64,000 nt of DNA from Microtetraspora fusca (GTDB lineage: Bacteria > Actinomycetota > Actinomycetes > Streptosporangiales > Streptosporangiaceae). The stretch spans positions 247,970-311,969 of the forward strand of contig NZ_BBYK01000041.1 in assembly GCF_001570365.1 (NCBI RefSeq), in the 5' to 3' direction. The stretch's first letter is position 1. The number at the start of each line of letters is the position of its first letter. Under the pieces are notes generated by a model, which did no database searches, was not told the DNA's origin, and saw only the letters and a program-made list of their open reading frames with translations. This document shows, piece after piece, positions 33,544-41,236 of the stretch. A program made the position numbers and the translations under genes.

Positions 33544-35568
33544 ATGGAGGAGAGCGGGACGGCCCCGGCACCCGTCCGCGAGCGCGGTGTGTGGCCGGTG
33601 ATCCTCGCGCTGATGCTGGCGATGCTCCTCGCCGCCCTGGACCAGACGATCGTGTCCACCGCACTGCCGACCATCGTCGGCGAGTTCGGCGGGCTCAACC
33701 ACCTGTCGTGGGTCGTGACCGCGTACCTGCTCGCCTCCACGGTGTCCACCCCGCTGTGGGGGAAGCTGGGCGACCAGTACGGCCGCCGGCATCTCTTCCA
33801 GGCCGCCATCGTGATCTTCCTGATCGGGTCTGCGCTGTGCGGGCTGGCCGGGAGCATGATCCAGCTCATCGCGTTCCGGGCGCTGCAGGGTCTCGGCGGC
33901 GGCGGGTTGATGGTGCTCGCCATGGCCATCGTCGCGGATGTGGTCGCCCCCCGCGACCGAGGCCGCTACCAGGGGTTCTTCGGCGGCGTCTTCGCCTTCG
34001 CCAGTGTGGTGGGGCCGCTGCTCGGCGGACTGTTCGTCGACCGCCTCTCCTGGCGCTGGGTCTTCTACATCAACGTGCCGATCGGCGTCGTCGCGCTCTT
34101 CGTCATCGCCGCGACCCTGCGCGGGTGGCGCGACCGCAGGCCGCACACCATCGACTACCGGGGCGCCGTCCTCCTCGGCACCGCGGTCACCTGCGTCGTG
34201 CTCGCCACCTCCTGGGGCGGCAGCCGGTACGCCTGGGGCTCCCCGCCGATCCTCGCCCTGGGCGCCGCGGCCGCCCTCCTGCTCGTGCTGTGGGTGCGGG
34301 TCGAGCGGCGCGCGGCGGAGCCGATCGTGCCGCTCCACCTGTTCCGGGTCGACGTGTTCTCCGTCGCCGCCGCGCTCGGTTTCGTGGTGGGCTTCACCAT
34401 GATGGGCACGCTGGCCTACCTGCCGCTGTTCCTCCAGGTGGCGCACGGCGTCTCGGCGACCGAGTCCGGCCTCTACCTGCTGCCGATGATGGCGGGGATG
34501 CTCGGCACCTCGATCGCGTCCGGGCAGGCGATCAGCCGCACCGGGCACTACCGGCTCTACCCGATCGCCGGTATGACGATCACCACGGGCGCGCTGCTGC
34601 TGCTCCACGGCATGAGCGAGCACAGCTCCACGCTCTCCCTGAGCATCCGGTTCCTGGCCCTCGGCGTCGGGCTCGGCCTGGTCATGCAGGTCCTCGTGAT
34701 CGCCGTGCAGAACGTCGTGGACTACCGCGACCTCGGGGTCGCCACCTCGTCGGTGACGTTCTTCCGCTCCATCGGCGGATCGTTCGGCGTCTCCCTCTTC
34801 GGCACGATCTTCGCCGGGCAGGTCGCCGTACGCGCCGCGGAGGCGCTGCGCGGCGTCGCGCTCCCGCCCGGGTTCCATCCGGCGGCGGTGCAGGGCAGCC
34901 CCGCGCTGCTGTCCCGGCTGGCCCCGGACGTCGCCGCGCGGGTCGTGCACGCCTACGCGGCGTCGGTGACCACGATCTTCCTGTACGCGGCGCCGGTCGC
35001 CTTCGCCGGACTCGTCCTCGCCTGCTTCCTGCGGCAGGTGCCGCTGCGGACGACCGTCGGGACTTCCGCCGCCGACCTCGGCGAGGGCTACGGGGGGCCG
35101 TGCGGCCGTTCCTCGCTGGAGGAGATCGAGCGGGCGCTCACCGTGCTCATGGGGAAGGACCCCGAGGCCGCCCGGCTGTACCGCGAGCTGGCCCGGCGCG
35201 CCGGGTACGACCTGCCGGCCGGGGCCGTGTGGATGCTCGCGCGGGTGGCCAGGAGCGGCCGCGCCGGCCGTACGGCGCTGGCGGCGCGGGCCGGCACCAC
35301 ACCGGAGCGGGGCGCGGGGTGCGCCCGGCCGCTGGTGGAGCGCGGTCTCGTCGAGCGTTCAGGCGACGATTTGGTCATCACCGGCCCCGGCCGGGAGGCC
35401 GTGCGGCGGATGGTCGCGGTCCGCCGGGCCGCGCTCGCCCGCCACCTCGACGGGTGGAACCCGGACAGCAACCCGGAGCTCACCGCGCTGCTGTCCCGGC
35501 TGGCGGCGGAGACCGTCGGTGACGACCGCGACGCCCGGGGCGCGGTCGACGCGCGCAGCCGCGACTGA
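33544..35568 (+). CDS. MFS (DHA2/EmrB) drug transporter fused to a winged-helix-like domain
   Basis: 674 residues. Residues ~15-510 are a 14-helix EmrB/QacA exporter: LDQTIVSTALPTIVGEFGG (motif D1), LWGKLGDQYGRRHLFQ (motif A), GGGGLMVLAMAIVADVVAPRDRGRYQG and VGPLLGGLFVD (motif C). After the last helix, ~160 residues are soluble and read like a MarR-type winged helix. ARLYRELARRAGYDLPAGAVWMLARVA is followed by LAARAGTTPERGAGCARPLVERGLVER, then SGDDLVITGPGREAVRRM. So sensor/regulator and pump share one chain, an architecture seen in some actinobacterial MFS proteins. The ATG at 33544 fits the EmrB N-terminus; GGGGGACCC precedes. Substrate unknown; aromatic acids are possible next to pca genes. 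Confidence 0.88.
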   Translation: MEESGTAPAPVRERGVWPVILALMLAMLLAALDQTIVSTALPTIVGEFGGLNHLSWVVTAYLLASTVSTPLWGKLGDQYGRRHLFQAAIVIFLIGSALCGLAGSMIQLIAFRALQGLGGGGLMVLAMAIVADVVAPRDRGRYQGFFGGVFAFASVVGPLLGGLFVDRLSWRWVFYINVPIGVVALFVIAATLRGWRDRRPHTIDYRGAVLLGTAVTCVVLATSWGGSRYAWGSPPILALGAAAALLLVLWVRVERRAAEPIVPLHLFRVDVFSVAAALGFVVGFTMMGTLAYLPLFLQVAHGVSATESGLYLLPMMAGMLGTSIASGQAISRTGHYRLYPIAGMTITTGALLLLHGMSEHSSTLSLSIRFLALGVGLGLVMQVLVIAVQNVVDYRDLGVATSSVTFFRSIGGSFGVSLFGTIFAGQVAVRAAEALRGVALPPGFHPAAVQGSPALLSRLAPDVAARVVHAYAASVTTIFLYAAPVAFAGLVLACFLRQVPLRTTVGTSAADLGEGYGGPCGRSSLEEIERALTVLMGKDPEAARLYRELARRAGYDLPAGAVWMLARVARSGRAGRTALAARAGTTPERGAGCARPLVERGLVERSGDDLVITGPGREAVRRMVAVRRAALARHLDGWNPDSNPELTALLSRLAAETVGDDRDARGAVDARSRD

Positions 35569-35715
35569 TCAATCGGCCATATCGGCCCCATTGCCTTGGG
35601 CCAGCGCGTCGACGACCTCGGTGAGATGGGCCAGCCGGCTCTCCAGGCCGCGTATCCGCGCCTCAAGTTCGGCCAGCGACGGCTGCTGAAAGGTCTCGCC
35701 GATCTGCCTGGCCAT
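35569..35715 (-). CDS. Small coiled-coil protein, 48 aa
   Basis: GGGAGGATCG directly precedes the ATG at 35715. The protein MARQIGETFQQPSLAELEAR continues as a single amphipathic helix (IRGLESRLAHLTEVVDALAQ) with heptad-spaced Leu/Val. It probably dimerises as a short coiled coil. It ends 1 bp from the stop of the MFS gene (convergent). The same frame extends much further upstream but loses codon bias there. Function unknown. Confidence 0.65.
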   Translation of the reverse strand: MARQIGETFQQPSLAELEARIRGLESRLAHLTEVVDALAQGNGADMAD

Positions 35716-35919
35716 CGATCCTCCCGGGCTGGGGGCCGGACGGAGTGTCCGGCATGTGGGGGCATGCCTCCCGACGCATACGAAACTGCTTTTGCCCAAA
35801 AATCGGGATCTGAACACGTGAGAGCTGTCTTCCATACGGGGTAGGCGCCGGGGGTGAGGCAGTGGCAAAGCGGCCCTGTTCGGGAGGCATACGTACGCGG
35901 GTAGGGGCAGGGGACGCGT

Positions 35920-36396
35920 ATGAGCGAGCACACGAGACCGGAACCCGACCCGCGCTCCCGGGCCGAGGACGAGGGCATCCCCGACCTCGGGGAGGGAACC
36001 CCGGAGTGCCAGTGGGCGAACGACCCGCAGGAGGAGCCGCTCCCCGGGGAGCGGCCGGTCGGCATGGACGAGTACGGCACCACGTCCGAGGAGATGGCGC
36101 AGGGGGAGTCGCTGGACATGCGCCTGCGCCGGGAGGTCCCCGACAAGACGCTGCTCTACGGCTCGCCGGAGGACGCCGAGCCCGACGTCGCCGACGAAAG
36201 GGTCCCGTACGGGCACGAGGAGGAGGTCGGCCGATCGGGGGACGAGGAGGACATCCGCCGCTCGGCGGGCCGCCTCGTGGACCCCGACAGGGGGATCGGC
36301 CCCGACATGGACAAGGAGATGATCGGGGAGGACGTCGGACCGGACACCGGCGGCTACAGCGCCGAGGAGAGCGCGATGCGGATCGAACCCGAATGA
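35920..36396 (+). CDS. DUF5709 domain protein
   Basis: 158 residues, extremely acidic, without cysteines or hydrophobic helices. It has the DUF5709 layout: ...DEYGTTSEEMAQGESLDMRLRREVPD, then DVADERVPYGHEEEVGRSGDEEDIRRSAGRLVDPD and a C-terminal DTGGYSAEESAMRIEP. Such proteins are common in Streptomyces relatives, predicted disordered and often stress-associated, but have no known biochemical role. AGGGGACGCGT precedes the ATG. Confidence 0.8.
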   Translation: MSEHTRPEPDPRSRAEDEGIPDLGEGTPECQWANDPQEEPLPGERPVGMDEYGTTSEEMAQGESLDMRLRREVPDKTLLYGSPEDAEPDVADERVPYGHEEEVGRSGDEEDIRRSAGRLVDPDRGIGPDMDKEMIGEDVGPDTGGYSAEESAMRIEPE

Positions 36397-36488
36397 CTCC
36401 GCGCAGGCGTCCGGTGACCCGCCTCCCGGGTGCCTGCGCGGCACTCCGCGTACGAGCGGCGTGGACGAGACCGGACAGAGACCGGACA

Positions 36489-36557
36489 GAGATCGACGGC
36501 GAGACAGACATCGAGCGGTACCGAGATCGACGGCGAGACTCGCATCGAGAGCGGCAC
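36489..36557. repeat. 34-bp imperfect tandem repeat
   Basis: GAGATCGACGGCGAGAC occurs at 36489-36505 and 36523-36539, followed by related ATCGAGCGG and ATCGAGAGCGG. This gives two ~34-bp units. Just before it, ACCGGACAGAG is duplicated too (36471 and 36481). The 232-bp gap 36397-36628 holds no supported gene. Confidence 0.6.
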
Positions 36558-36628
36558 GGGGATCGGCTGTGAGCGAAGCGGGCCGCCAAGATCGGTGACC
36601 TTGGAGCTGGACGCGTTACGCTGCGACG

Positions 36629-37042
36629 ATGGCGAGTGTTGAGACGCGGCACGAGTGGCGGGTGCCGCGGGGGATCCTCGCGGCCAAGGCGATCGCCGCC
36701 GCCGTCTGCGTCGTCCTGGCCCTGTTGGGCGACGTCTCCCAGGCGTTCCTCGCCTCCGTCGCCGCGGCCGGGTTCGCCGCGCTGGCCCTGCGCGATCTGC
36801 TTGCGCCCGTACGGCTGGCGGTGGACGAGGGCGGCGTCACCGTGCCCGCGGGCTTCGCCCGGAGAGAGCGGTACTCCTGGAACGACGTGGACCGGATCCG
36901 GGTGGACACCCGCCGCCGCTACGGCGTCACGGCGCGGCTGCTGGAGATCGACACGGGGGAGCAGGTCCACCTGTTCAGCCGCTTCGACCTCGGCGCCCCG
37001 GTGGTGGACGTGGCCGAGATCGTGATGCGGCTGCGCCCCTGA
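36629..37042 (+). CDS. Membrane protein with bacterial PH-like domain
   Basis: 137 residues. Two N-terminal helices (GILAAKAIAAAVCVVLALLGD; AFLASVAAAGFAALALRDLL) are followed by a ~75-residue PH-like beta domain: VRLAVDEGGVTVPAGFARRERYSWNDVDRIRVDTRRRYGV...LEIDTGEQVHLFSRFDLG. YSWNDVDRIRVD is the characteristic phrase of actinobacterial PH-domain membrane proteins. The domain is probably cytoplasmic. No strong ribosome site is visible. Role unknown. Confidence 0.78.
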   Translation: MASVETRHEWRVPRGILAAKAIAAAVCVVLALLGDVSQAFLASVAAAGFAALALRDLLAPVRLAVDEGGVTVPAGFARRERYSWNDVDRIRVDTRRRYGVTARLLEIDTGEQVHLFSRFDLGAPVVDVAEIVMRLRP

Positions 37043-37127
37043 CGCGCGGGGCGGTGCCCGGAGGTTCTGGGTCGCCGACAAGTCGGATGCAAGCCGCGAT
37101 CAACCGCATCGCCCTACTTTTCATGCC

Positions 37128-37544
37128 ATGTCGGAAAGTGGCATCGCCGTTCTCGTGCTCGGCCTGCTCGGCGTGACCTTCACGCTGGTGGGCGCCGGCC
37201 TGCTCGCCAACGCCCGCGCGTTCCGCCGGCGCGCCCTTCGGGCGCAGGGACACGTCGTCGGGCTGCGCCGCAGCGATTCCAGCGACGGCGTCGTCTTCTA
37301 CCCGATCGTCAGGTTCGCCACCGCGTACGGCCAACCGGTGGAGGCGGAGAGCCGGTTCGGCAGCAACCCGCCGTCCGCGCGCCCCGGGCAGACCGTCACC
37401 GTCATGTACGACCCGGCCGACCCCCGGCGGATCCGGATCGACAACCTGACCGGCAGCGGCGTGCTCCTCGGCGGCATCTTCCTCGGCGTGGGCCTGGTGC
37501 TCCTGATCGCCGGGATCGGCGTGGGCGCCGCCACGCTCCTCTGA
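37128..37544 (+). CDS. DUF3592 membrane protein
   Basis: 138 residues: helix GIAVLVLGLLGVTFTLVGAGLL, then a beta-rich extracytoplasmic part, then a C-terminal helix VLLGGIFLGVGLVLLIAGIGVG. The middle part has AQGHVVGLRRSDSSDGVVFYPIVRFATAYGQPVEAESRFGSNPP and RPGQTVTVMYDPADPRRIRID. This helix-domain-helix layout with VRFxTxxG and VxYDPxDPxxARI-type motifs is DUF3592. Function unknown. The ATG at 37128 has no convincing ribosome site. Same strand as the PH-like gene 86 bp upstream. Confidence 0.82.
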   Translation: MSESGIAVLVLGLLGVTFTLVGAGLLANARAFRRRALRAQGHVVGLRRSDSSDGVVFYPIVRFATAYGQPVEAESRFGSNPPSARPGQTVTVMYDPADPRRIRIDNLTGSGVLLGGIFLGVGLVLLIAGIGVGAATLL

Positions 37545-37660
37545 AAGCGGCGGACGGGGACGTTGGGGACACCCCGCCGACCCGGGCGCACCGCGCTCGG
37601 TGCACCATCACTGATGGAAGCCGAACCAACGACACCGGACGACGGGGGCAGTGACCAGGT

Positions 37661-39103
37661 ATGGCGCGGCAACTGAGCGCGCTCGACGCGCAGTTCCTCA
37701 ACTTCGAGACGAGCAGCAACCTCGCGCACATCGCGGGGCTCGCCGTCCTCGACCCGTCCACCGCGCCGGGCGGGGAGGTCACCCGCGCGGCGCTGATCGA
37801 ACTGATCAAGGAGCGGGTGCACCTCGCCCCGCCGCTGCGGCGCCGCCTGGTGCAGGTGCCGTTCAAGCTCGACCACCCCTACTGGGTGGAGGAGCGCGAG
37901 ATCGACTTCGACTACCACGTCCGCGAGATCGCCCTGCCGCGCCCCGGCGACGACCACCAGCTCGGCGAGCAGGTCGCCCGCCTCCACGGCCGCCGCCTGG
38001 ACCGGCGCCGTCCACTCTGGGAGCTGTACCTCATCCACGGGCTGTCCGGCGGGCGGATCGCGGTCTACACCAAGGTGCACCACTCGGCCATCGACGGCGT
38101 GACCGGTGCGGAGGTGCTCGCCGCCCTCATGGATCTCGGCCCCGAGCCGCGGCGCGAGACCCCGCCGCAGGAGCCCGAGCCGGACACGGCGCCCGAGACC
38201 GTCGAGATGATCGTCCGAGGGGTCGGTCGCGTCCTGGAGAACCCGGGGGCGGCGGTGCGCTTCCTCGCGGGCGTGATGCCGCGGCTCGACGAGATCCCGG
38301 TCGTCTCGCAGATCCCCGGCGCGGGCCTGGTCTCGCGCGTCGTGCGTGGCATCGGCGCGGAGCCGCTGCCCGGGCTGCCGCGGATGACCGTGCCGCGCAC
38401 GCCCTTCTCCGGGCCGATCTCGCCCCATCGCCGGTTCGCGTTCGGGACGCTGCCGCTCGCCGACGTCAAGCGGATCAAGAACGCCTTCGGCGTGACCGTG
38501 AACGACGTGGTCCTGTCGCTGTGCGCCACCGCGCTGCGGCGCTGGCTGGTCCAGCGGGACGATCTGCCCCGGGAGCCGCTGGTCGCCGGCATCCCGATCT
38601 CCAGCCGGGGCCTGACGGACGGCGGTGACATCCCCGCCAACGAGGTGGTCCTCGCCATGGCGACGCTCCCCACGGACGTCGCCGACCCCGCCGAGCGGCT
38701 GCGCGGCGTGAGCCGTTCCATGAAGACCGTCAAGGACCGGTACGCGGCGGCGCCCGCGACCTGGCTGCTGGAGTTCAGCGAGGCCATGCCCGCCGCGCTG
38801 AGCGGCCTCGCCGACCGCGCCGCCTTCCGGATCGCGTCGCGTACGGCGCCCGCCATGAACCTCATGGTGTCGAACGTCCCCGGACCGCAGTTCCCGCTGT
38901 ACATGTGCGGGGCCCGGCTGCTCGCCCACTATCCGGTCTCGGTGATCACCGACGTCAGCGGCGGGATCAACATCACCGTGTTCTCCTACGACGGGTCGCT
39001 GGACGTCGGCATCGTCGTCGATCGCGACATGGTGCCGGACGTGTGGGACTTCATCGACTATCTGCGCGACGCCCTGGACGAGCTGAGCCGGACGAACCCG
39101 TGA
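37661..39103 (+). CDS. Wax ester synthase / diacylglycerol O-acyltransferase (WS/DGAT)
   Basis: 480 residues, full-length. It starts RQLSALDAQFLNFETSSNLAHIAGLAVLD and has the acyltransferase motif KVHHSAIDG (His140, His141, Asp145, Gly146). Further motifs are FGTLPLADVKRIKNAFGVTVNDVVLSLCATALRRWL and the C-terminal NLMVSNVPGPQFPLYMCGARL. It transfers fatty acyl groups from acyl-CoA to diacylglycerol or alcohols, making storage lipid at the membrane/lipid-body surface. Its 3' end overlaps the convergent kinase gene by 53 bp. Confidence 0.93.
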   Translation: MARQLSALDAQFLNFETSSNLAHIAGLAVLDPSTAPGGEVTRAALIELIKERVHLAPPLRRRLVQVPFKLDHPYWVEEREIDFDYHVREIALPRPGDDHQLGEQVARLHGRRLDRRRPLWELYLIHGLSGGRIAVYTKVHHSAIDGVTGAEVLAALMDLGPEPRRETPPQEPEPDTAPETVEMIVRGVGRVLENPGAAVRFLAGVMPRLDEIPVVSQIPGAGLVSRVVRGIGAEPLPGLPRMTVPRTPFSGPISPHRRFAFGTLPLADVKRIKNAFGVTVNDVVLSLCATALRRWLVQRDDLPREPLVAGIPISSRGLTDGGDIPANEVVLAMATLPTDVADPAERLRGVSRSMKTVKDRYAAAPATWLLEFSEAMPAALSGLADRAAFRIASRTAPAMNLMVSNVPGPQFPLYMCGARLLAHYPVSVITDVSGGINITVFSYDGSLDVGIVVDRDMVPDVWDFIDYLRDALDELSRTNP

Positions 39104-41012
39104 CGGGCGCCGGAGCGGCGGCCGGGGCGGCGGCGGGGCTGCCGGACGGGGTCGGATAGGTGGCGCGGCCGAAGCCGCTGGCCGACCTGTTGGGCCCGTC
39201 CACCCGCCCCAGGCACCGGTAGTCGCGCGCGCCCGCCGCGTACTTGGCGGCGCTTGGGGGTAGCACGGTTATCTCCCACCTGTCCGCCTTGATCGTGGTG
39301 GCGGCGCCGCGGCGTGACTGCAACAGGATGTACTTCGAGCAGACCCGCGTGACGGTGGGGTGCTTCTGCACCGTCGTCTCGTCGCTGGTCACCCCCGGCG
39401 GCAGCGGCGCGATCGCGAACGTCTCCCACACGTGCGGCTTGGCGCAGGGGATGGAGCGCGCGGTCATGTCGCCGGCGATCGAGACCGTGCCGGCCCAGCA
39501 CTCCGGCGTGGAGACGCACGCCGCCCCGGCGGAGGACACCTCGGCGGCGGGGCAGCCGGCCGTGTAGGTCGCCACGTCGAAGCCGCCCTGCCCGCCCGCG
39601 GTGGTACGCCCCGTCGGGCTGTGGGAGGCCGCGGCTCCGGGGCTCGGGCCGGTGCCGCCCTTGTCCGCGCCGCCGGGGTTGAGCAGGACGATCCCGGTGA
39701 CGAGCAGGACGGCGAACACGGCGGCCGTCGCCGCGAAGACGGCCGGACGGCGTACCGCCCGGGGCCGCGTGGTCGGCGCCGCGTCCGCTCTCACCCGCGG
39801 CGGCGCCGTATGCGCATGGGGGCCCACGGCCGGGTTGCCCCGAGGGGCGCCCGGTGACCCGGCCACCGGGACGGCCGGGTTCGGGATCGCGCTCGGCCCG
39901 GTCCGGGCCTGCGCGATCGCGCGCGGGACGGCGGGATCCACGCTCACCTCGGGCGAGGAGGCCTCCGGACGCGCGCTCGCGTACGAGCCGGAGACGTGCG
40001 CCGGGAAGGAGCGATCCAGCGAGGCGTGACCGGGGGGGACCGCCGGACGCGGCCCAGGACTCGGAGCGCCGGACGGGAACGCGTGGCCCGGGGAGGAGCG
40101 ATCCGGGGGCATTGCGGCGTACGGGCCGGGGCTCCCGGCAGGGGACGGGAAGGCGCGACTCGGTGAGGCGTGATCGGCGGCGCCGTCCGGGCCGAGTGCG
40201 GCGAGCGCGTCGCGCAGTTCCGCGGCGCTGGCGATCCGCTGCCGGGGGTCGCTCGCCATGCCGTGGCGCAGCACCTCGACCAGCGCGGACGGCGCTCCGG
40301 GGATGTCGGGGACGGGCAGCCGGTGCAGCGCGAGGATCGCCGCGATGTTCACCACGCCGCCTTCGGGGAACCGGGGCGGCCTGCCGTTCAGCAGCGCGTA
40401 CAGCGTGGCGGCCAGCGCGTAGACGTCCCCGGCGGCGGTCGGTTCGGTGAGCTCGAACGCCTCGGGAGGCGCGTAGGCCGGGGTGAGCGACTCGCGGGTG
40501 ACCGAGGCGTGCTCGCCTCCCGCGCTGCCCGGCCGCGTCGCGAGCCCGAAGTCGGACAGCACGACCAGTCCGTACGCGTTGACCAGGATGTTCGCCGGTT
40601 TGACGTCCCGGTGCAGGACCCCGGCCGCGTGCGCGGCGGCCAGCGCGTCCGCGATCTTGATCCCGATGTCGCGGACCTCGGCCGCGCCGAGCGGCCCGTA
40701 CGCCGCGAGCCGGTCCGACAGCGACCCGCCGGGGCACAGCTCCAGGACCATGTACGGCCGGCCGTCCGGCAGCACGCCCGCGTCGTACACACCGGCCACG
40801 TGGGGGTGGCCGGACAGCGCGCCCGCCGCGGTGACCTCGCGCAGGAACCGGCGGCGGTCGCGGTCGGAGAGCAGGACGCGGTTGTCGAGCTTCAGCGCGA
40901 CCTCGCGGCCCACCGTGAGCTGCCTGGCCCGGTAGACGACGCCGAAGCCGCCCTGCCCGAGGACGCCCAGTACCTCGTAGCCCGGCACCAGTGGCGCGCT
41001 CGTCTCGCCCAC
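39051..41012 (-). CDS. Membrane-anchored Ser/Thr protein kinase (PknB-type)
   Basis: 653 residues. N-terminal kinase domain (~10-265): glycine loop LGQGGFGVVYRA, Lys41 in VALK, catalytic loop HRDVKPAN (Asp136), DFG Asp154, PPEAFE. A long Pro/Ser/Ala-rich linker (~275-420) follows. One transmembrane helix (~424-444) comes next, with an extracellular region of ~200 residues containing six cysteines (YTAGCPAAEV, GAACVSTPECWAG, SIPCAKPHVWETF, VTRVCSKY, YRCLGR). The outside domain resembles septum-site/secreted cysteine-rich domains and is probably the sensor. The GTG at 41012 follows GGAGGTGGCTGGG; an earlier GTG (41021) overlaps that ribosome site. The last 53 bp overlap the WS/DGAT gene. Confidence 0.9.
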   Translation of the reverse strand: MGETSAPLVPGYEVLGVLGQGGFGVVYRARQLTVGREVALKLDNRVLLSDRDRRRFLREVTAAGALSGHPHVAGVYDAGVLPDGRPYMVLELCPGGSLSDRLAAYGPLGAAEVRDIGIKIADALAAAHAAGVLHRDVKPANILVNAYGLVVLSDFGLATRPGSAGGEHASVTRESLTPAYAPPEAFELTEPTAAGDVYALAATLYALLNGRPPRFPEGGVVNIAAILALHRLPVPDIPGAPSALVEVLRHGMASDPRQRIASAAELRDALAALGPDGAADHASPSRAFPSPAGSPGPYAAMPPDRSSPGHAFPSGAPSPGPRPAVPPGHASLDRSFPAHVSGSYASARPEASSPEVSVDPAVPRAIAQARTGPSAIPNPAVPVAGSPGAPRGNPAVGPHAHTAPPRVRADAAPTTRPRAVRRPAVFAATAAVFAVLLVTGIVLLNPGGADKGGTGPSPGAAASHSPTGRTTAGGQGGFDVATYTAGCPAAEVSSAGAACVSTPECWAGTVSIAGDMTARSIPCAKPHVWETFAIAPLPPGVTSDETTVQKHPTVTRVCSKYILLQSRRGAATTIKADRWEITVLPPSAAKYAAGARDYRCLGRVDGPNRSASGFGRATYPTPSGSPAAAPAAAPAPVTGSSGSARPGRRADSR

Positions 41013-41186
41013 CCCAGCCACCTCCAGAGAACCGTCCGGAACATTACCGCAGAGATCACCCAATCGATCGACATAGCGGGATCCCGCGCGGGAGACGGGC
41101 TGCGGGCAGGGATATGCGCTACACGGCTTATGCGCCGTCATTGAGTGATTTGACGGTGATCCCGCGGGGAGGCCCCGGACACGGCG

Positions 41187-41221
41187 ACGCCCGGTGACCT
41201 CGTGGCGGAGGCACCGGGCGT
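41187..41221 (-). terminator. Terminator hairpin after mctP
   Basis: ACGCCCGGTG (41187-41196) pairs perfectly with CACCGGGCGT (41212-41221) 15 bp beyond the mctP stop. Confidence 0.6.
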
Positions 41222-41236
41222 GCGGACCGTACGGGA

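Noticed and set aside
35569-36444. 291-residue minus-strand protein covering the DUF5709 gene
   Set aside because: Only the last 48 codons have a ribosome site and sensible composition; the rest is antisense to DUF5709 and non-coding DNA.
36489-36557. 34-bp repeat as a CRISPR or att site
   Set aside because: Only two adjacent imperfect units with no spacer of uniform length and no integrase or cas gene.
39058-40737. Second minus-strand frame over the kinase
   Set aside because: Arg-rich shadow with poor codon bias; the kinase frame shows all catalytic motifs through to a membrane helix and Cys-rich domain.
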